In this document: positions 7,027 through 15,882 of the stretch, in pieces
Position numbering within the stretch: the stretch's first letter is position 1
How the letters are laid out: each line of letters starts with the position of its first letter
From: a virus
Length of the DNA stretch: 21,561 nt
Strand: one strand, 5' to 3'
IMG/VR virus record: IMGVR_UViG_3300044846_002110
Span: 1-21,561 of that record
Program-made: the position numbers and the translations under genes
The notes under the pieces: generated by a model
Told to the model about the DNA's origin: nothing
The model's database searches: none
The model's input: only the letters and a program-made list of their open reading frames with translations

Positions 7027-10000
7027 TTAGATATTTTCAAACGAAGCTCCTGTTGGAGTAATGAAGAACTCAATGTCAATGAATTCTAATGCCTTCGTTG
7101 GTTTTAAGTAGATTTTACCTACAAGTCTGTTAGCGTCTAAATCTTCAGGTGTTGAAGATACAGTTACACGGAAATCGTACAAACCTCTATCTCTTCTAAT
7201 TGAATCTAAGATAGGGTTAACACTATCCAAGAATTGTTGTCTAACTACTTGGTCATTTTGTTCAAACAATAATCTAATTGCAACTGCTGAAATTAATTTA
7301 CGTGCTTGAAGTAATAATCTTCTTACATTCAATCTGTTAAGTGCAGTGTCCGCAACTTGTAATGTTTTATTACCCCAAATTACTGTTCCAACGTCAGAGA
7401 AAGTTGCAATTGGGTTAATTCTACCTTGATACAATGTATCTCTATCTGTTTGTGTAAGTTTTTGTCTCGCTTTGATTGAATTAACAAGACCTCTTGTGTA
7501 ACCCGCAGATGCGAACCAAGGGAATGAAATGTTATCTGTCAACGCTAAGTTTCTACAAACCTCACCAGTTGGTGGTAAGTAAATTTGTGTATTATTTACT
7601 GTATCCCTTGTTAAAATCCAAGGATAGTAAGTTGCTGTATAGTTAGAATCAATTCCTGTATTATCCAAGTTATCAACCGCTTCTTGCGAGTAAATAATGT
7701 CTTGAGGATTTGTTGCGTCAGGAGTAAACATGTTGTAGTCAGGAGTTGTAGCTATATAAACCGAGTCAGCTCTTGAGAATTGTACCATGTCAATCGCCTC
7801 TTCAACAAGGTTTGAATTGTTAACATAGTCGATACTTGAAGTTGCAAACACGTTAATGTTTGTTGCTTCAGGATTTGAGAACGTTAATATACCAAGTAAA
7901 TAAGCGTAGTAATCGGTATTTGCAAAATCTTGAGTATTGTTTTCTATAACAATTCTTTTAAAAATACCTTCACCTGTTGCGGTTGGGTATCTTGAAGATG
8001 GAGATGCTCCCGCTAAATAACCTGTAGCTCCTAATTGGAATCTATCTTGGTTAGTTCTCCATTCTCTATAAATGTCCCATCCATCAAATCCACCTGCGAA
8101 ACATACAGTATATTTTCTTGAAAATATGAAGTAATATGGGTTTTCTTGAGTTTCAGGGTCTTCTCTAAATTCCGCAACACCACACTCAAACGCAGTTTCA
8201 CCACTTGACATTGACGAGATTCCAATTGTAACTACAGTTGCTCCTGAGTCCATATGGAAACCTTTACTGATGACATTCCAACGTTGACCCTCAACTAAAG
8301 GATTTGAAATCCAATTTGAAGGATTTTGTTTACCTTTATATGTTAAGAAAGACTCATCAATACCAAATTGACTTGAAAATCCTAAATAACTTCTTCTAAC
8401 AATATCACCTGCAGATTCAACTGGTGCTCCACCTGCGTTTGTACCAAAAGGAGGATTATAAATTACTTCACCAGGGAAATAGTATTTTGTTTTATATTTT
8501 GGATATGGTGAAGGATAAATATTATAATCTAAATATTCTCTTTGAGTATATCCGTAGAATCCACAAGGTAATGCATCAATTGGAGCTTCATCAGCCATTT
8601 CCACCATTAGGTATTTTGAAATTAATGCGAATTCACCGTTAGAAGAACCTATTTTTTTAGCGACAAAGTTATTTGAACCTGGGTCCATATTACAATTTGT
8701 GAACTTTTCAATAACAATAGGGTTTGCATCAGTATCAAAGAAATTTCTAACTAACACATCAAATGACATATTATTATATGATAAGTTAGCGATAGATACT
8801 TTAATTTCTGTATTTGCAGAATCACCATCAGAAATTGAAATAAATTTAAATAAATTGTAAACTTTATTACCTCTCAATTCTGAAACTAAAAATGGAGTTT
8901 CGGGTGATTGATATCTTTCTAAATTGTATGCAATTGAAGTTGATTGTTCACTTCTAGCTTCAGGTAATGCTATTAGTCCACAAGCTAAACCACGAATATA
9001 ACCTTCATTGTAAGCGTAGTTTAATGATGCTTGGTAAGCCTCCTCAACATAAATCGGAACTTCAAATCTTGATTTACCAAAATTATCAACCCCCAATACT
9101 TTAGTTATGTATTTTGCAGAAGAAGCCATTAACGAAGTTTCAAATGTGAATGTTTCATCATTTCTAGTTATACCCGATAATAAAAATGTTGAGTAAGGTG
9201 ATTTTGTAATACCTGAATATTGTCCTGTGCACACTAATTGTAAATCTGTAAGACCACTTACTTGGTAAACTGGCCCGTGATTTTCACTTGTACTACTATT
9301 TTGAAATAAAGATACACCTCTTGAACGAATAGTACCTACAATCATATTATTAAATTCTGTGTATGCAGTACCTGTAAATGTGTATGAATTACCAACAATA
9401 GTACCTGTAAATGTGTTAGATGCTCCTGAAACTAAGTTTGATACTGTATAGTAGAATGAATAACCTGTATAATTGTTTGTTGTTGAGTCATTGTTTTCAA
9501 ACTCAAAGTTTGCGTAATACCAAGAATCGTTAGCTCCTTCAGTTAACTCATTTTGAGTAAAATTATTTTCACAACCATATGGGCTATAATCAGTTGTGTA
9601 TGTACTAGTTAAAGTTTGATAATCAGTTTCAGGAATTGCACCATATATAACTGCAGTAGTTGCAGATGTTGATGGTATATCCATAATACCATCTAAATAG
9701 GTGTTAAAATCGTCTTGTAATGTCGATGTTGTACCGTCTTGTAATCTATATTGTACGTTTAAATTTGCACTAACTTCAACGGGTAACGACCCTGATACAA
9801 ACTCAATTGTATTCCCTGTCGAGGAACCTGTAAAAGTTGCTGTAAATGAAACACCAACAGATGGGTTTCCAATAGTCGTTGGGTCTACATTGGCTGTAAC
9901 ACTAAGAGACCATGAAGGACCTGCGTCATAACCCGATAAACCCAAAACTCTGGTAACAAACAATTGGTTTGATTGTTGTAAATATGATTTAGCAATGTAT

Positions 10001-10242
10001 GCTGCTTCATATTTTGGTATTTGAGTATTAATAAACTTAACGGGTTCTGTTCCCCCGAAATAAGCTTGGAACTCATCATAATTCGTTATGAATACTGGTT
10101 CGAATGCTGGACCTTTTATTGTTTCTCCAACAAGACCTAAAGTCGTTACACCCACACTTTGGGCTACGAAAGATAAGTCGGTTTCAGATGTGTATACGCC
10201 TGGTGATACGAATACTTTTTGATTTGCTTGTGCTGTTGCCAT
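7027..10242 (-). CDS. 18: Contractile tail sheath protein, gp18-like (large form)
   Basis: At 1071 residues this is much longer than T4 gp18 (659). The N-terminus, VFVSPGVYTSETD at about residues 10-22, is the classic sheath start. The C-terminal region from about residue 870 holds the conserved core: YPWILTRD, PPTGEVCRNLALTDN, GRINPIATFSDVG and VIWGNKTL (about 935-955), then the terminal domain with NVRRLLLQARKLISAVA. The protein forms the contractile outer tube whose contraction drives injection. The extra length lies mainly in a Ser/Thr/Asn/Gly-rich region at about residues 110-370 and in the central part, probably surface-exposed beta domains. It has its own leader and a downstream hairpin. 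Confidence 0.93.
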   Translation of the reverse strand: MATAQANQKVFVSPGVYTSETDLSFVAQSVGVTTLGLVGETIKGPAFEPVFITNYDEFQAYFGGTEPVKFINTQIPKYEAAYIAKSYLQQSNQLFVTRVLGLSGYDAGPSWSLSVTANVDPTTIGNPSVGVSFTATFTGSSTGNTIEFVSGSLPVEVSANLNVQYRLQDGTTSTLQDDFNTYLDGIMDIPSTSATTAVIYGAIPETDYQTLTSTYTTDYSPYGCENNFTQNELTEGANDSWYYANFEFENNDSTTNNYTGYSFYYTVSNLVSGASNTFTGTIVGNSYTFTGTAYTEFNNMIVGTIRSRGVSLFQNSSTSENHGPVYQVSGLTDLQLVCTGQYSGITKSPYSTFLLSGITRNDETFTFETSLMASSAKYITKVLGVDNFGKSRFEVPIYVEEAYQASLNYAYNEGYIRGLACGLIALPEARSEQSTSIAYNLERYQSPETPFLVSELRGNKVYNLFKFISISDGDSANTEIKVSIANLSYNNMSFDVLVRNFFDTDANPIVIEKFTNCNMDPGSNNFVAKKIGSSNGEFALISKYLMVEMADEAPIDALPCGFYGYTQREYLDYNIYPSPYPKYKTKYYFPGEVIYNPPFGTNAGGAPVESAGDIVRRSYLGFSSQFGIDESFLTYKGKQNPSNWISNPLVEGQRWNVISKGFHMDSGATVVTIGISSMSSGETAFECGVAEFREDPETQENPYYFIFSRKYTVCFAGGFDGWDIYREWRTNQDRFQLGATGYLAGASPSSRYPTATGEGIFKRIVIENNTQDFANTDYYAYLLGILTFSNPEATNINVFATSSIDYVNNSNLVEEAIDMVQFSRADSVYIATTPDYNMFTPDATNPQDIIYSQEAVDNLDNTGIDSNYTATYYPWILTRDTVNNTQIYLPPTGEVCRNLALTDNISFPWFASAGYTRGLVNSIKARQKLTQTDRDTLYQGRINPIATFSDVGTVIWGNKTLQVADTALNRLNVRRLLLQARKLISAVAIRLLFEQNDQVVRQQFLDSVNPILDSIRRDRGLYDFRVTVSSTPEDLDANRLVGKIYLKPTKALEFIDIEFFITPTGASFENI

Positions 10243-10330
10243 TATTAAATTATTCTGTTACAGATTTATTTTATAGATAAATATTCATTATTATGTGAAA
10301 AAACTTTACTTTTGGGTAAGTATTTATAAA
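10243..10330 (-). promoter_or_regulatory. Sheath gene leader with TATTTAT and TATAAATA elements
   Basis: On the minus strand, TATTTAT lies about 39 bases before the sheath ATG. A separate exact match to the T4 late promoter core, TATAAATA, lies at 10321-10328 about 80 bases upstream. The leader is A/T-rich with no Shine-Dalgarno sequence. Either element could drive late transcription; there is no direct evidence which one does. Confidence 0.4.
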
Positions 10331-10331
10331 C

Positions 10332-10356
10332 GGTAGGAATTAATTCTACCTTTTTT
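10332..10356 (+). terminator. Small hairpin plus T6 just before the RHH-like gene
   Basis: On the plus strand GGTAG and CTACC, with an inner GAATT/AATTC pairing interrupted by one bulged base, form a hairpin followed by TTTTTT. It lies seven bases before ATG 10363. It could be an intrinsic terminator or attenuator in the leader of the small gene; no gene ends upstream of it on this strand. Confidence 0.35.
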
Positions 10357-10362
10357 CTCACC

Positions 10363-10524
10363 ATGAAAACAAAGAAAGAAATCAAGAACATAAAAATATC
10401 CCCTGAATCACATGATATACTGAAAAAGTACTGTGATAAGAGGGGAATTAAGATTTATAAGTTTTTAGAAAATTTAATAATTGAAAAATGCAAAGAAAAA
10501 AAAGATATATACGGAGAGGATTAA
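10363..10524 (+). CDS. Small ribbon-helix-helix-like protein
   Basis: A 53-codon frame, ATG to TAA, on the plus strand in the gap between the sheath and tail terminator genes. After a basic N-terminus comes a beta-type segment (IKNIKISPES, about residues 7-16), helix HDILKKYCDK, a turn at RGIK, then helix IYKFLENLIIEKCKEK. This order (strand, helix, turn, helix) is that of MetJ/Arc-type ribbon-helix-helix DNA-binding proteins, which act as dimers. The last four bases overlap the end of the converging gene at 10521. Its place in the intergenic region upstream of the sheath suggests a local transcriptional regulator. Fold assignment is by pattern only. Confidence 0.6.
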   Translation: MKTKKEIKNIKISPESHDILKKYCDKRGIKIYKFLENLIIEKCKEKKDIYGED

Positions 10525-11564
10525 ATTAACTTACTATTAAAAGTAATTTTAGATTCTTGAGTATTATCAATCTTTGTAACTTCAATCCTTAGAATATCAT
10601 TAGTTGTAATTTGAATTACTGAAACATCACTACCATAATAATCATCATTAATGTATACATCATATGTATCAACATTATCTGTTCCCACAAGAGACATGTC
10701 CGCACTAAAGTCAATCATGTCAATTAATGTTGTATTACCTGAAACAAATAAAAAATTAGATTCAAACTCATTTGGGTTTTCAGGATATTTGTTTCTTCTT
10801 GGTCTTCTTGTTGTAGTGTCTAATTCAATTAATTGAGTTATTCTTTGAATTGCGGGTTTAATTTCAAATTCATCCTCATCGATTAGATACCCCAACATTG
10901 TAAAGTCATAATTCTGAATATAGTATTTTCTTGCGTCCATAGTCATTTGAGATTCGTCTGAAACATTATCTAAAATAATTGGAACGTATTGACCCTTAAT
11001 AAATGTGTATGCCTGTCTTGATGAAAATGTTTGCATAACAACTTTATTAAGTTGATTAAGCTCTCTCATTCTGTTACAAATAATTTTAACACTATATTTG
11101 ATATCAACAGGAACAGGTTGTGGAATTGTATAAATGTCCATACCTTGTTCATTACCATTCCAAGTTGGAACGGATGCATAATAAAATTGTTTTCTATTTG
11201 GAATTGTATATTGAAGTGATGGGTTTGTACCATACTTAACTTCAGGTTGTCTAACAACCGTAATAAATGGTGGTGACGGATTGTAATCTAAATCCACAAA
11301 CTTCCAAGTTTCTAAATATTGTGACCAGTTTTGCGTTGTAATAATAATATCCAACATAGGTACAATTTTTCCTGCAGTAACAACTTCAAGTTCTGTTTTA
11401 ACAAAATCCAACATACCCCTATCCAAATCAGCGTGTAATACCGACTTAGGTAAATAAGTTCCGTCCTCTTTAATATACTCTAAAAGTTGTTCTCTTCTTT
11501 CAGATAAAACTTTTCTTGGTACTAAAGGTAAGGTTGGTTTAACTATAGTTTTAGGTAATGGCAT
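10521..11564 (-). CDS. Probable tail terminator/sheath stabiliser, gp15-like
   Basis: A 347-residue protein, third in a tightly packed minus-strand operon (four bases after the preceding gene) and immediately before the sheath. The central part PQPVPVDIKYSVKIICNRMR (about residues 149-168), then a Phe-rich segment and later YYIQNYDFTMLGYLIDEDEF, resembles in layout the T4 gp15 core, where a beta strand and helix are followed by a strand pair ending in a Gly-Tyr/Trp turn. T4 gp15 (272 residues) caps the tail and joins it to the neck. The C-terminal ~90 residues (FLFVSGNTT to the end) look like an added small beta domain. No catalytic motif is seen. Placement between neck-type genes and sheath supports the call; sequence similarity is weak. 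Confidence 0.5.
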   Translation of the reverse strand: MPLPKTIVKPTLPLVPRKVLSERREQLLEYIKEDGTYLPKSVLHADLDRGMLDFVKTELEVVTAGKIVPMLDIIITTQNWSQYLETWKFVDLDYNPSPPFITVVRQPEVKYGTNPSLQYTIPNRKQFYYASVPTWNGNEQGMDIYTIPQPVPVDIKYSVKIICNRMRELNQLNKVVMQTFSSRQAYTFIKGQYVPIILDNVSDESQMTMDARKYYIQNYDFTMLGYLIDEDEFEIKPAIQRITQLIELDTTTRRPRRNKYPENPNEFESNFLFVSGNTTLIDMIDFSADMSLVGTDNVDTYDVYINDDYYGSDVSVIQITTNDILRIEVTKIDNTQESKITFNSKLI

Positions 11565-11568
11565 TATT

Positions 11569-11979
11569 TTATTTTACAACAAATAGTTTATCTTTTGCGT
11601 TTATCATATCAACTTCTTGTGCATAATAAACAGGCTCTTCTGTATCCTTAAATACAAATGTATCGTGTTTGTATGGGTTATATGTTACAACTTTATCTGA
11701 TGATGGTGTTGGCATTTCATCACAAGGATATTCACAATAGTCCAATAATTTTCCAATCACAAATGCGTGAACATTTTTTGATTTTTCAGAACGAACTTTT
11801 TCTTTACCACCTTGTCTAACTCTAAATTCAACATCACCCAATTTAACATAATCTGCATACATAATAACTTTACTGTCATAGGTAACTGAAAAAGTATGTT
11901 TGTGTAAATTATAATACACCATAACTTTTTTACCAATAAATAAAGAATCAAATTGTGATTCGGTAATTACAACTTTCAT
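11569..11979 (-). CDS. Conserved-type phage protein of unknown function
   Basis: A 136-residue soluble, beta-rich protein with basic and aromatic segments: MVYYNLHKHTFSVTYDSKVI (about residues 19-38), a basic RQGGKEKVRSEKSKNVHAF block (about 55-73) and a Tyr-rich C-terminal half. Its start codon shares one base with the stop of the upstream gene (TAATG) and the next gene follows after four bases, so the three are translationally coupled. I do not recognise a named family. The neighbours suggest a virion or tail assembly role, but nothing in the sequence proves it. Confidence 0.7.
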   Translation of the reverse strand: MKVVITESQFDSLFIGKKVMVYYNLHKHTFSVTYDSKVIMYADYVKLGDVEFRVRQGGKEKVRSEKSKNVHAFVIGKLLDYCEYPCDEMPTPSSDKVVTYNPYKHDTFVFKDTEEPVYYAQEVDMINAKDKLFVVK

Positions 11980-12509
11980 TAAATTCCTCTAAATTCGTTT
12001 TCACTAACATATGTTGCAACAATTGTTCTATAGAACGGTTTGTAACCTGCATATGTATGTTTATTGTCAGACCTTACGTATCCGTCATCACTAACAGAAT
12101 AGTATCTAACTCGGTCTTCTGTTTCATAATAACCAAGATAATCACCTTGAAAAATCTCAACGCCTAAATCATCAAGTTGTTTTTGATAAACCGAGAATTT
12201 CATATTACCAGGTTCTTGTTGTTCAACCCTAGAATTACCCAAAAATTTATTGGTTGGAGCCATAACCTGAACAAGACCTTTTAATTCAATAGGTGCCAAG
12301 AATTGTATTCCATCTTCTAAAACCTCACCATATACACTATCAGTCTTTGTTTTATATCGGTCAATACGATATAACACAACCGTGAAGTTCATATCACCTT
12401 CTAACCACTCTTGACCCATATTGGTATCCAAGGCGTAGTCTTCTCCGCCAAAAAACTTACCTAATCTTGTAATTGGAACTAATTTTTGCATATATTGATA
12501 AATACTCAA
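11979..12509 (-). CDS. Probable neck/head-closure protein, gp14-like position
   Basis: A 176-residue protein, first gene of the neck-to-tail minus-strand operon. It is beta-rich, with YRIDRYKTKTDSVYGEVLED (about residues 47-66), FLAPIELKGLVQVMAP, a segment FQGDYLGYYETEDRVRYYSV (about 120-139) and a C-terminal KPFYRTIVATYV. A described oligomer-facing 'GD(Y/L)' strand with a late aromatic strand is common in head-closure proteins, and T4 gp14 occupies a similar place before gp15. The alternative is another small neck or baseplate component. TATTTAT lies six bases before the ATG, and the gene is divergent from the helicase. Structural role likely, exact identity uncertain. Confidence 0.45.
   Translation of the reverse strand: MSIYQYMQKLVPITRLGKFFGGEDYALDTNMGQEWLEGDMNFTVVLYRIDRYKTKTDSVYGEVLEDGIQFLAPIELKGLVQVMAPTNKFLGNSRVEQQEPGNMKFSVYQKQLDDLGVEIFQGDYLGYYETEDRVRYYSVSDDGYVRSDNKHTYAGYKPFYRTIVATYVSENEFRGI
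12486..12492 (-). promoter_or_regulatory. TATTTAT element near the neck-tail operon start (approximate span)
   Basis: On the minus strand the sequence just before ATG 12509 reads TATTTATCAATAT; the element lies a few bases upstream of the start codon, in the 38-base divergent region shared with the helicase gene (the true element is at about 12516 or just above, read on the minus strand as GAGTATTTATC ending near the ATG). Given the tiny distance, it may act in translation or start a near-leaderless transcript rather than as a normal promoter. Confidence 0.2.
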
Positions 12510-12525
12510 ACTTCAACTATATTTA
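12495..12525 (+). promoter_or_regulatory. Bacteroidota-type promoter for the helicase gene
   Basis: TTG at 12495-12497 and TATATTTA at 12518-12525 are separated by 20 bases. This matches the Bacteroidota consensus (TTTG, 19-21 bases, TAnnTTTG) in all but the last base of the downstream box. The predicted transcript would start near 12532, about 15 bases before the helicase ATG. Confidence 0.5.
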
Positions 12526-12547
12526 ATACAAACTTTTATTAAAAAGA

Positions 12548-14299
12548 ATGGAAATAAGTTTGGAGTCAAAAGCGATGGCGATTCTTGAGGTCTATGAGGG
12601 TGGTAATAACTATCTTTTGGAATTAAAACGTAAATCACAGATTAACAAAAAATTCTACCCAACAAGGAGCCAATCGGAATATATTATATCATTTCACGAT
12701 AAACAACCAAAGGTTGCCAAGAAGTGGGTGATTCTTGACGCCTATTTTGCTCAGAAATTGGCTGACGACAAACTATACACAGAAATACCACAAAAAGTTT
12801 GGGTTGAAAAGTTATTGGCGGATAAAGAAAAGGCATACCACATTTGGGGTAAAGTTTTTGATAGTGAAGAACTTCACGATTTTTGGTTACCAAAAGCCGC
12901 AATCATAAAAGATAATTCTGTTAAAGATGTTGTAATTGATTATTCAAAATACTCCCATCGTCCACCACTTGAACATCAAAAAGAAGCAATCCAAAAATTA
13001 GTTGAAAATAAAAAGTTTATCTTGGCTGATGATATGGGTCTTGGTAAAACAACTTCAACAATTATTGCGGCATTAGAGGCAGGGTCCAAAAAGGCTTTGA
13101 TTATTTGTCCAGCAACTTTGAAAATTAACTGGAAACGTGAAATTGAAAACTATTCAGATAAAACTGTATTCATTGCCGAAAGTAAAAACTTTAGTACTGA
13201 AGCAGATTTTGTTATCATAAACTACGATATTATTAAAAATTTCCATGACACTAAGAAGAAAGATGAGTCGCAAATTCTTGCTTCCAATTTTGATTTGGTC
13301 ATTGTTGATGAAGCACACTATATCAAGAATGCTACAGCTCAAAGAACAAAATTAATCAACGACATTGTTAAAAAAACCGACAGACTTTGGTTATTGACGG
13401 GAACCCCAATGACATCACGACCAATAGATTATTTCAATTTATTAAGTTTAATTGATTCACCTGTAGCAAAAAATTGGATGGCATACGCAATCAGATATTG
13501 TCAAGGTTATCAATTTAATGTTGGTGGGAGAAAAGTTTGGAATGTAACAGGAGCATCAAATTTGGAAGAGTTAAGAGACCGAACATTAGGATTAACTTTA
13601 AGAAGATTAAAAGAAAATGTTCTTGACCTACCTGACAAAATTATTACACCTGTTTACTTAAGATTAAAATCAAAACAATATGAGGAAGTAATGGGGGAGT
13701 ATTACGATTGGTACGACAAGAACCCTGAAGAATCAAAATCACTTACGGTTCAATTCTCAAAACTAACAAAAGTTAGACAAATTATTGCCGATGAAAAAAT
13801 TGCTCAAACAATTGAACTTGCCGAAAACATTTTAGAACAAGATAAAAAAGTTATCATATTCTGTAACTTTACAGATTCTTTAAATAAAATTACCGAACAT
13901 TTTGGAAAATCCGCAGTTAAACTTGATGGTTCAATGTCAAAACCTGAACGTCAACATTCGGTTGACCAATTCCAAGATAATCCAAAAGTTAAAGTTTTTG
14001 TGGGTAATATTAAAGCCGCAGGTGTTGGTATTACATTAACCGCTGCGGAAGCCGTTATTATGAATGACCTGTCGTTTTTACCTTCAGACCACGCCCAATC
14101 AGAAGACCGAGCATATCGTTACGGACAAAAAAATAATGTTTTGGTTTATTATCCAATTTTTGAAAACACAATAGAAGGAATCATCTACGATATCCTAAAC
14201 AACAAAAAACAAGTCATCGCAACAGTAATGGGTGACAACCAACATCCCGCCGACGCAGCAGAAGAAATTCTACAAAGAATTAATAATCTGAGAAATTAG
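12548..14299 (+). CDS. SNF2-family DNA helicase/translocase
   Basis: A 583-residue protein with a full set of SF2/SNF2 motifs. After about 140 N-terminal residues of unclear fold come the Q-like segment LEHQKEAIQKL, Walker A DDMGLGKT (161-168), ALIICPATLKINW (motif Ia region), DEAH (254-257) and LTGTP (283-287). The C-terminal lobe has VIIFCNFTDS, GVGITLTAAEAV and the arginine-finger motif DRAYRYGQ near residue 520. DDMGLGKT and RAYRYGQ are typical of SNF2 proteins such as SMARCAL1/RapA-type enzymes, not of RecG or T4 UvsW in the strict sense. It probably remodels DNA forks or displaces proteins during phage replication, the role UvsW plays in T4. It has a host-like promoter and reads away from the tail operon. 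Confidence 0.92.
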   Translation: MEISLESKAMAILEVYEGGNNYLLELKRKSQINKKFYPTRSQSEYIISFHDKQPKVAKKWVILDAYFAQKLADDKLYTEIPQKVWVEKLLADKEKAYHIWGKVFDSEELHDFWLPKAAIIKDNSVKDVVIDYSKYSHRPPLEHQKEAIQKLVENKKFILADDMGLGKTTSTIIAALEAGSKKALIICPATLKINWKREIENYSDKTVFIAESKNFSTEADFVIINYDIIKNFHDTKKKDESQILASNFDLVIVDEAHYIKNATAQRTKLINDIVKKTDRLWLLTGTPMTSRPIDYFNLLSLIDSPVAKNWMAYAIRYCQGYQFNVGGRKVWNVTGASNLEELRDRTLGLTLRRLKENVLDLPDKIITPVYLRLKSKQYEEVMGEYYDWYDKNPEESKSLTVQFSKLTKVRQIIADEKIAQTIELAENILEQDKKVIIFCNFTDSLNKITEHFGKSAVKLDGSMSKPERQHSVDQFQDNPKVKVFVGNIKAAGVGITLTAAEAVIMNDLSFLPSDHAQSEDRAYRYGQKNNVLVYYPIFENTIEGIIYDILNNKKQVIATVMGDNQHPADAAEEILQRINNLRN

Positions 14300-14307
14300 G
14301 CAACTAC

Positions 14308-14334
14308 GGATTATTTATATATAACGGATAATCC
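14308..14334 (+). promoter_or_regulatory. Inverted repeat with TATTTAT in the leader of the SOD-nuclease gene
   Basis: GGATTAT (14308-14314) and ATAATCC (14328-14334) are perfect 7-base inverted repeats six bases before ATG 14341. The TATTTAT element lies between and partly within them, 22 bases before the start. No T tract follows, so this looks more like an operator or leader hairpin than a terminator. Confidence 0.35.
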
Positions 14335-14340
14335 AAATTT

Positions 14341-15873
14341 ATGAAAAAGACACAAGAGAAAATCCAACAACTAGAAACACAAATACTTGAAAACCACGTT
14401 AACCAAGAAAAGAAGTTGTTGATTACAGAAATGAAAAAAATAGGAATAGAAAAACTACCTTACTCCTATACAGCCCTCAAACAGTTTATTGACCCAGAGA
14501 CAATGAACTTTCATTATAATAAACATTATAAAGGGTACGTGGATAAACTAAACGACGCATTAGCTAAAAAGAAATACGGAGATTTAGATTTAGAAAAAAT
14601 TATCAAGACAATCAGTCGTTTTGATAAGACAATAAGAAACAACGCAGGTGGAGCATTTAACCACGCATTGTTTTGGAACATGTTAACTCCTGACCCTAAA
14701 AAACTTGACGGTGAACTTTATAAAAAGATAACCAAACAATGGGGGACCTTCACCAATTTCAAAAAAGAATTTGAAAAACAAGCAAAAGAACGTTTCGGTT
14801 CAGGTTGGGTGTGGTTAATTCTAACATCAAATAATACATTAAAAATTATGTCAACTCCAAACCAAGACAATCCATTAATGAATGTGATTGAAGGTGGTGG
14901 ATTTCCTTTACTTGGATTAGATTTGTGGGAACACGCTTATTATTTAAAATATAGAAACAAAAGAGACGAATATATCACAAACTTTTGGAAAGTTGTTAAT
15001 TGGGATTTTGTCACCAAGATGTATGAAATGAGAGTTGAAACAAAACTTACCGAATCAACAAAAATGAAACAAGTTTTAAGTGAAGGTAAATCTGAAATGT
15101 GTTCTCAATCTGAAAATGAATTTTACAGAATGTTGTTTAATGTAAATTCAGATGTTAAATGGACTTACATGAATGGTATCAATAAAATAATGAAGGATGT
15201 ATTTCCTGAAAATTATATTGTAAAGCCTGAGAACGACCAATTACCTGGTGTTTATGACCTTGAAGGACCTGGTAGGTCAGTTATCAATAAGTTAAACACA
15301 AATTACACATCTTTTTGTATTTTATTAAAAGATTTAAATCAGGTTATTACAAAAATTCCTGGCAAACAACCAATTAGTTTCATGGATAAAAAACCTATGG
15401 AACAAAAGAAAGAGGTTGAAAGATTTATTAAAGCAATAGACCACTTCAAATATAGAATCTTTGATAAGGATAGTTTAACTCTTCATAACTTATTAAGAAC
15501 CTTAACCGAAAAAGACAAGGCTGGTTCCAAAAGAGAAGAAATCACCGCGTCAATTCTCAAGAGACATTTTGGTAAAGATGTTAAGATTGAAGTGATTGGT
15601 GAGTTAGGAAACAAAAGGGATGCAATCCAAGGAGTTGATTTGGAAATAACAAAAGACGGTGAAGTTTTAACTGGTCAAATTAAACCATTTAGAACTATGA
15701 TTATTGGTGAAGATGGGATTACTTTAGAGGGAACCGCAAGTGTTAAAATTTATAACACAGATTTAATGATTTTCCAAAAAGGTAAGAACGTTTTAATTTT
15801 TAATAAAAAACCAAAAATTGTTAGAGGTAATTTTGTGTTTCCATTAGATTCACTAATGTATAATATACAATAA
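14341..15873 (+). CDS. Fe/Mn superoxide dismutase fused to PD-(D/E)XK-like nuclease domain
   Basis: A single uninterrupted 510-residue frame. After about 35 helical residues, residues 38-235 form a complete Fe/Mn superoxide dismutase: LPYSYTAL, the first metal ligand His58 (NFHYNKH), second-sphere His62 and Tyr66, ligand His108 (NNAGGAFNHALFW), GSGWVWLIL, Gln175 in STPNQDNPLM (the manganese-type glutamine), and ligands Asp194 and His198 in DLWEHAYYLKYRN. All four ligands are present. Residues about 255-510 are a second domain ending in EEITASILKRHFG, GVDLEI (Asp433) and GQIKPF (Gln446, Lys448), the pattern of a PD-(D/E)XK/QxK nuclease core. The enzyme part should convert superoxide to oxygen and peroxide; the nuclease part should cut DNA. 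The gene follows the helicase by 41 bases. Dismutase call is very strong, nuclease call moderate. Confidence 0.9.
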   Translation: MKKTQEKIQQLETQILENHVNQEKKLLITEMKKIGIEKLPYSYTALKQFIDPETMNFHYNKHYKGYVDKLNDALAKKKYGDLDLEKIIKTISRFDKTIRNNAGGAFNHALFWNMLTPDPKKLDGELYKKITKQWGTFTNFKKEFEKQAKERFGSGWVWLILTSNNTLKIMSTPNQDNPLMNVIEGGGFPLLGLDLWEHAYYLKYRNKRDEYITNFWKVVNWDFVTKMYEMRVETKLTESTKMKQVLSEGKSEMCSQSENEFYRMLFNVNSDVKWTYMNGINKIMKDVFPENYIVKPENDQLPGVYDLEGPGRSVINKLNTNYTSFCILLKDLNQVITKIPGKQPISFMDKKPMEQKKEVERFIKAIDHFKYRIFDKDSLTLHNLLRTLTEKDKAGSKREEITASILKRHFGKDVKIEVIGELGNKRDAIQGVDLEITKDGEVLTGQIKPFRTMIIGEDGITLEGTASVKIYNTDLMIFQKGKNVLIFNKKPKIVRGNFVFPLDSLMYNIQ

Positions 15874-15882
15874 TAAACTAAT

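Noticed and set aside
12486-12516. Exact coordinates of the TATTTAT element before the gene starting at 12509.
   Set aside because: I list the element with low confidence: the sequence is clear (TATTTATCAATAT on the minus strand) but my span for it is approximate, and its closeness to the ATG makes a promoter role doubtful.
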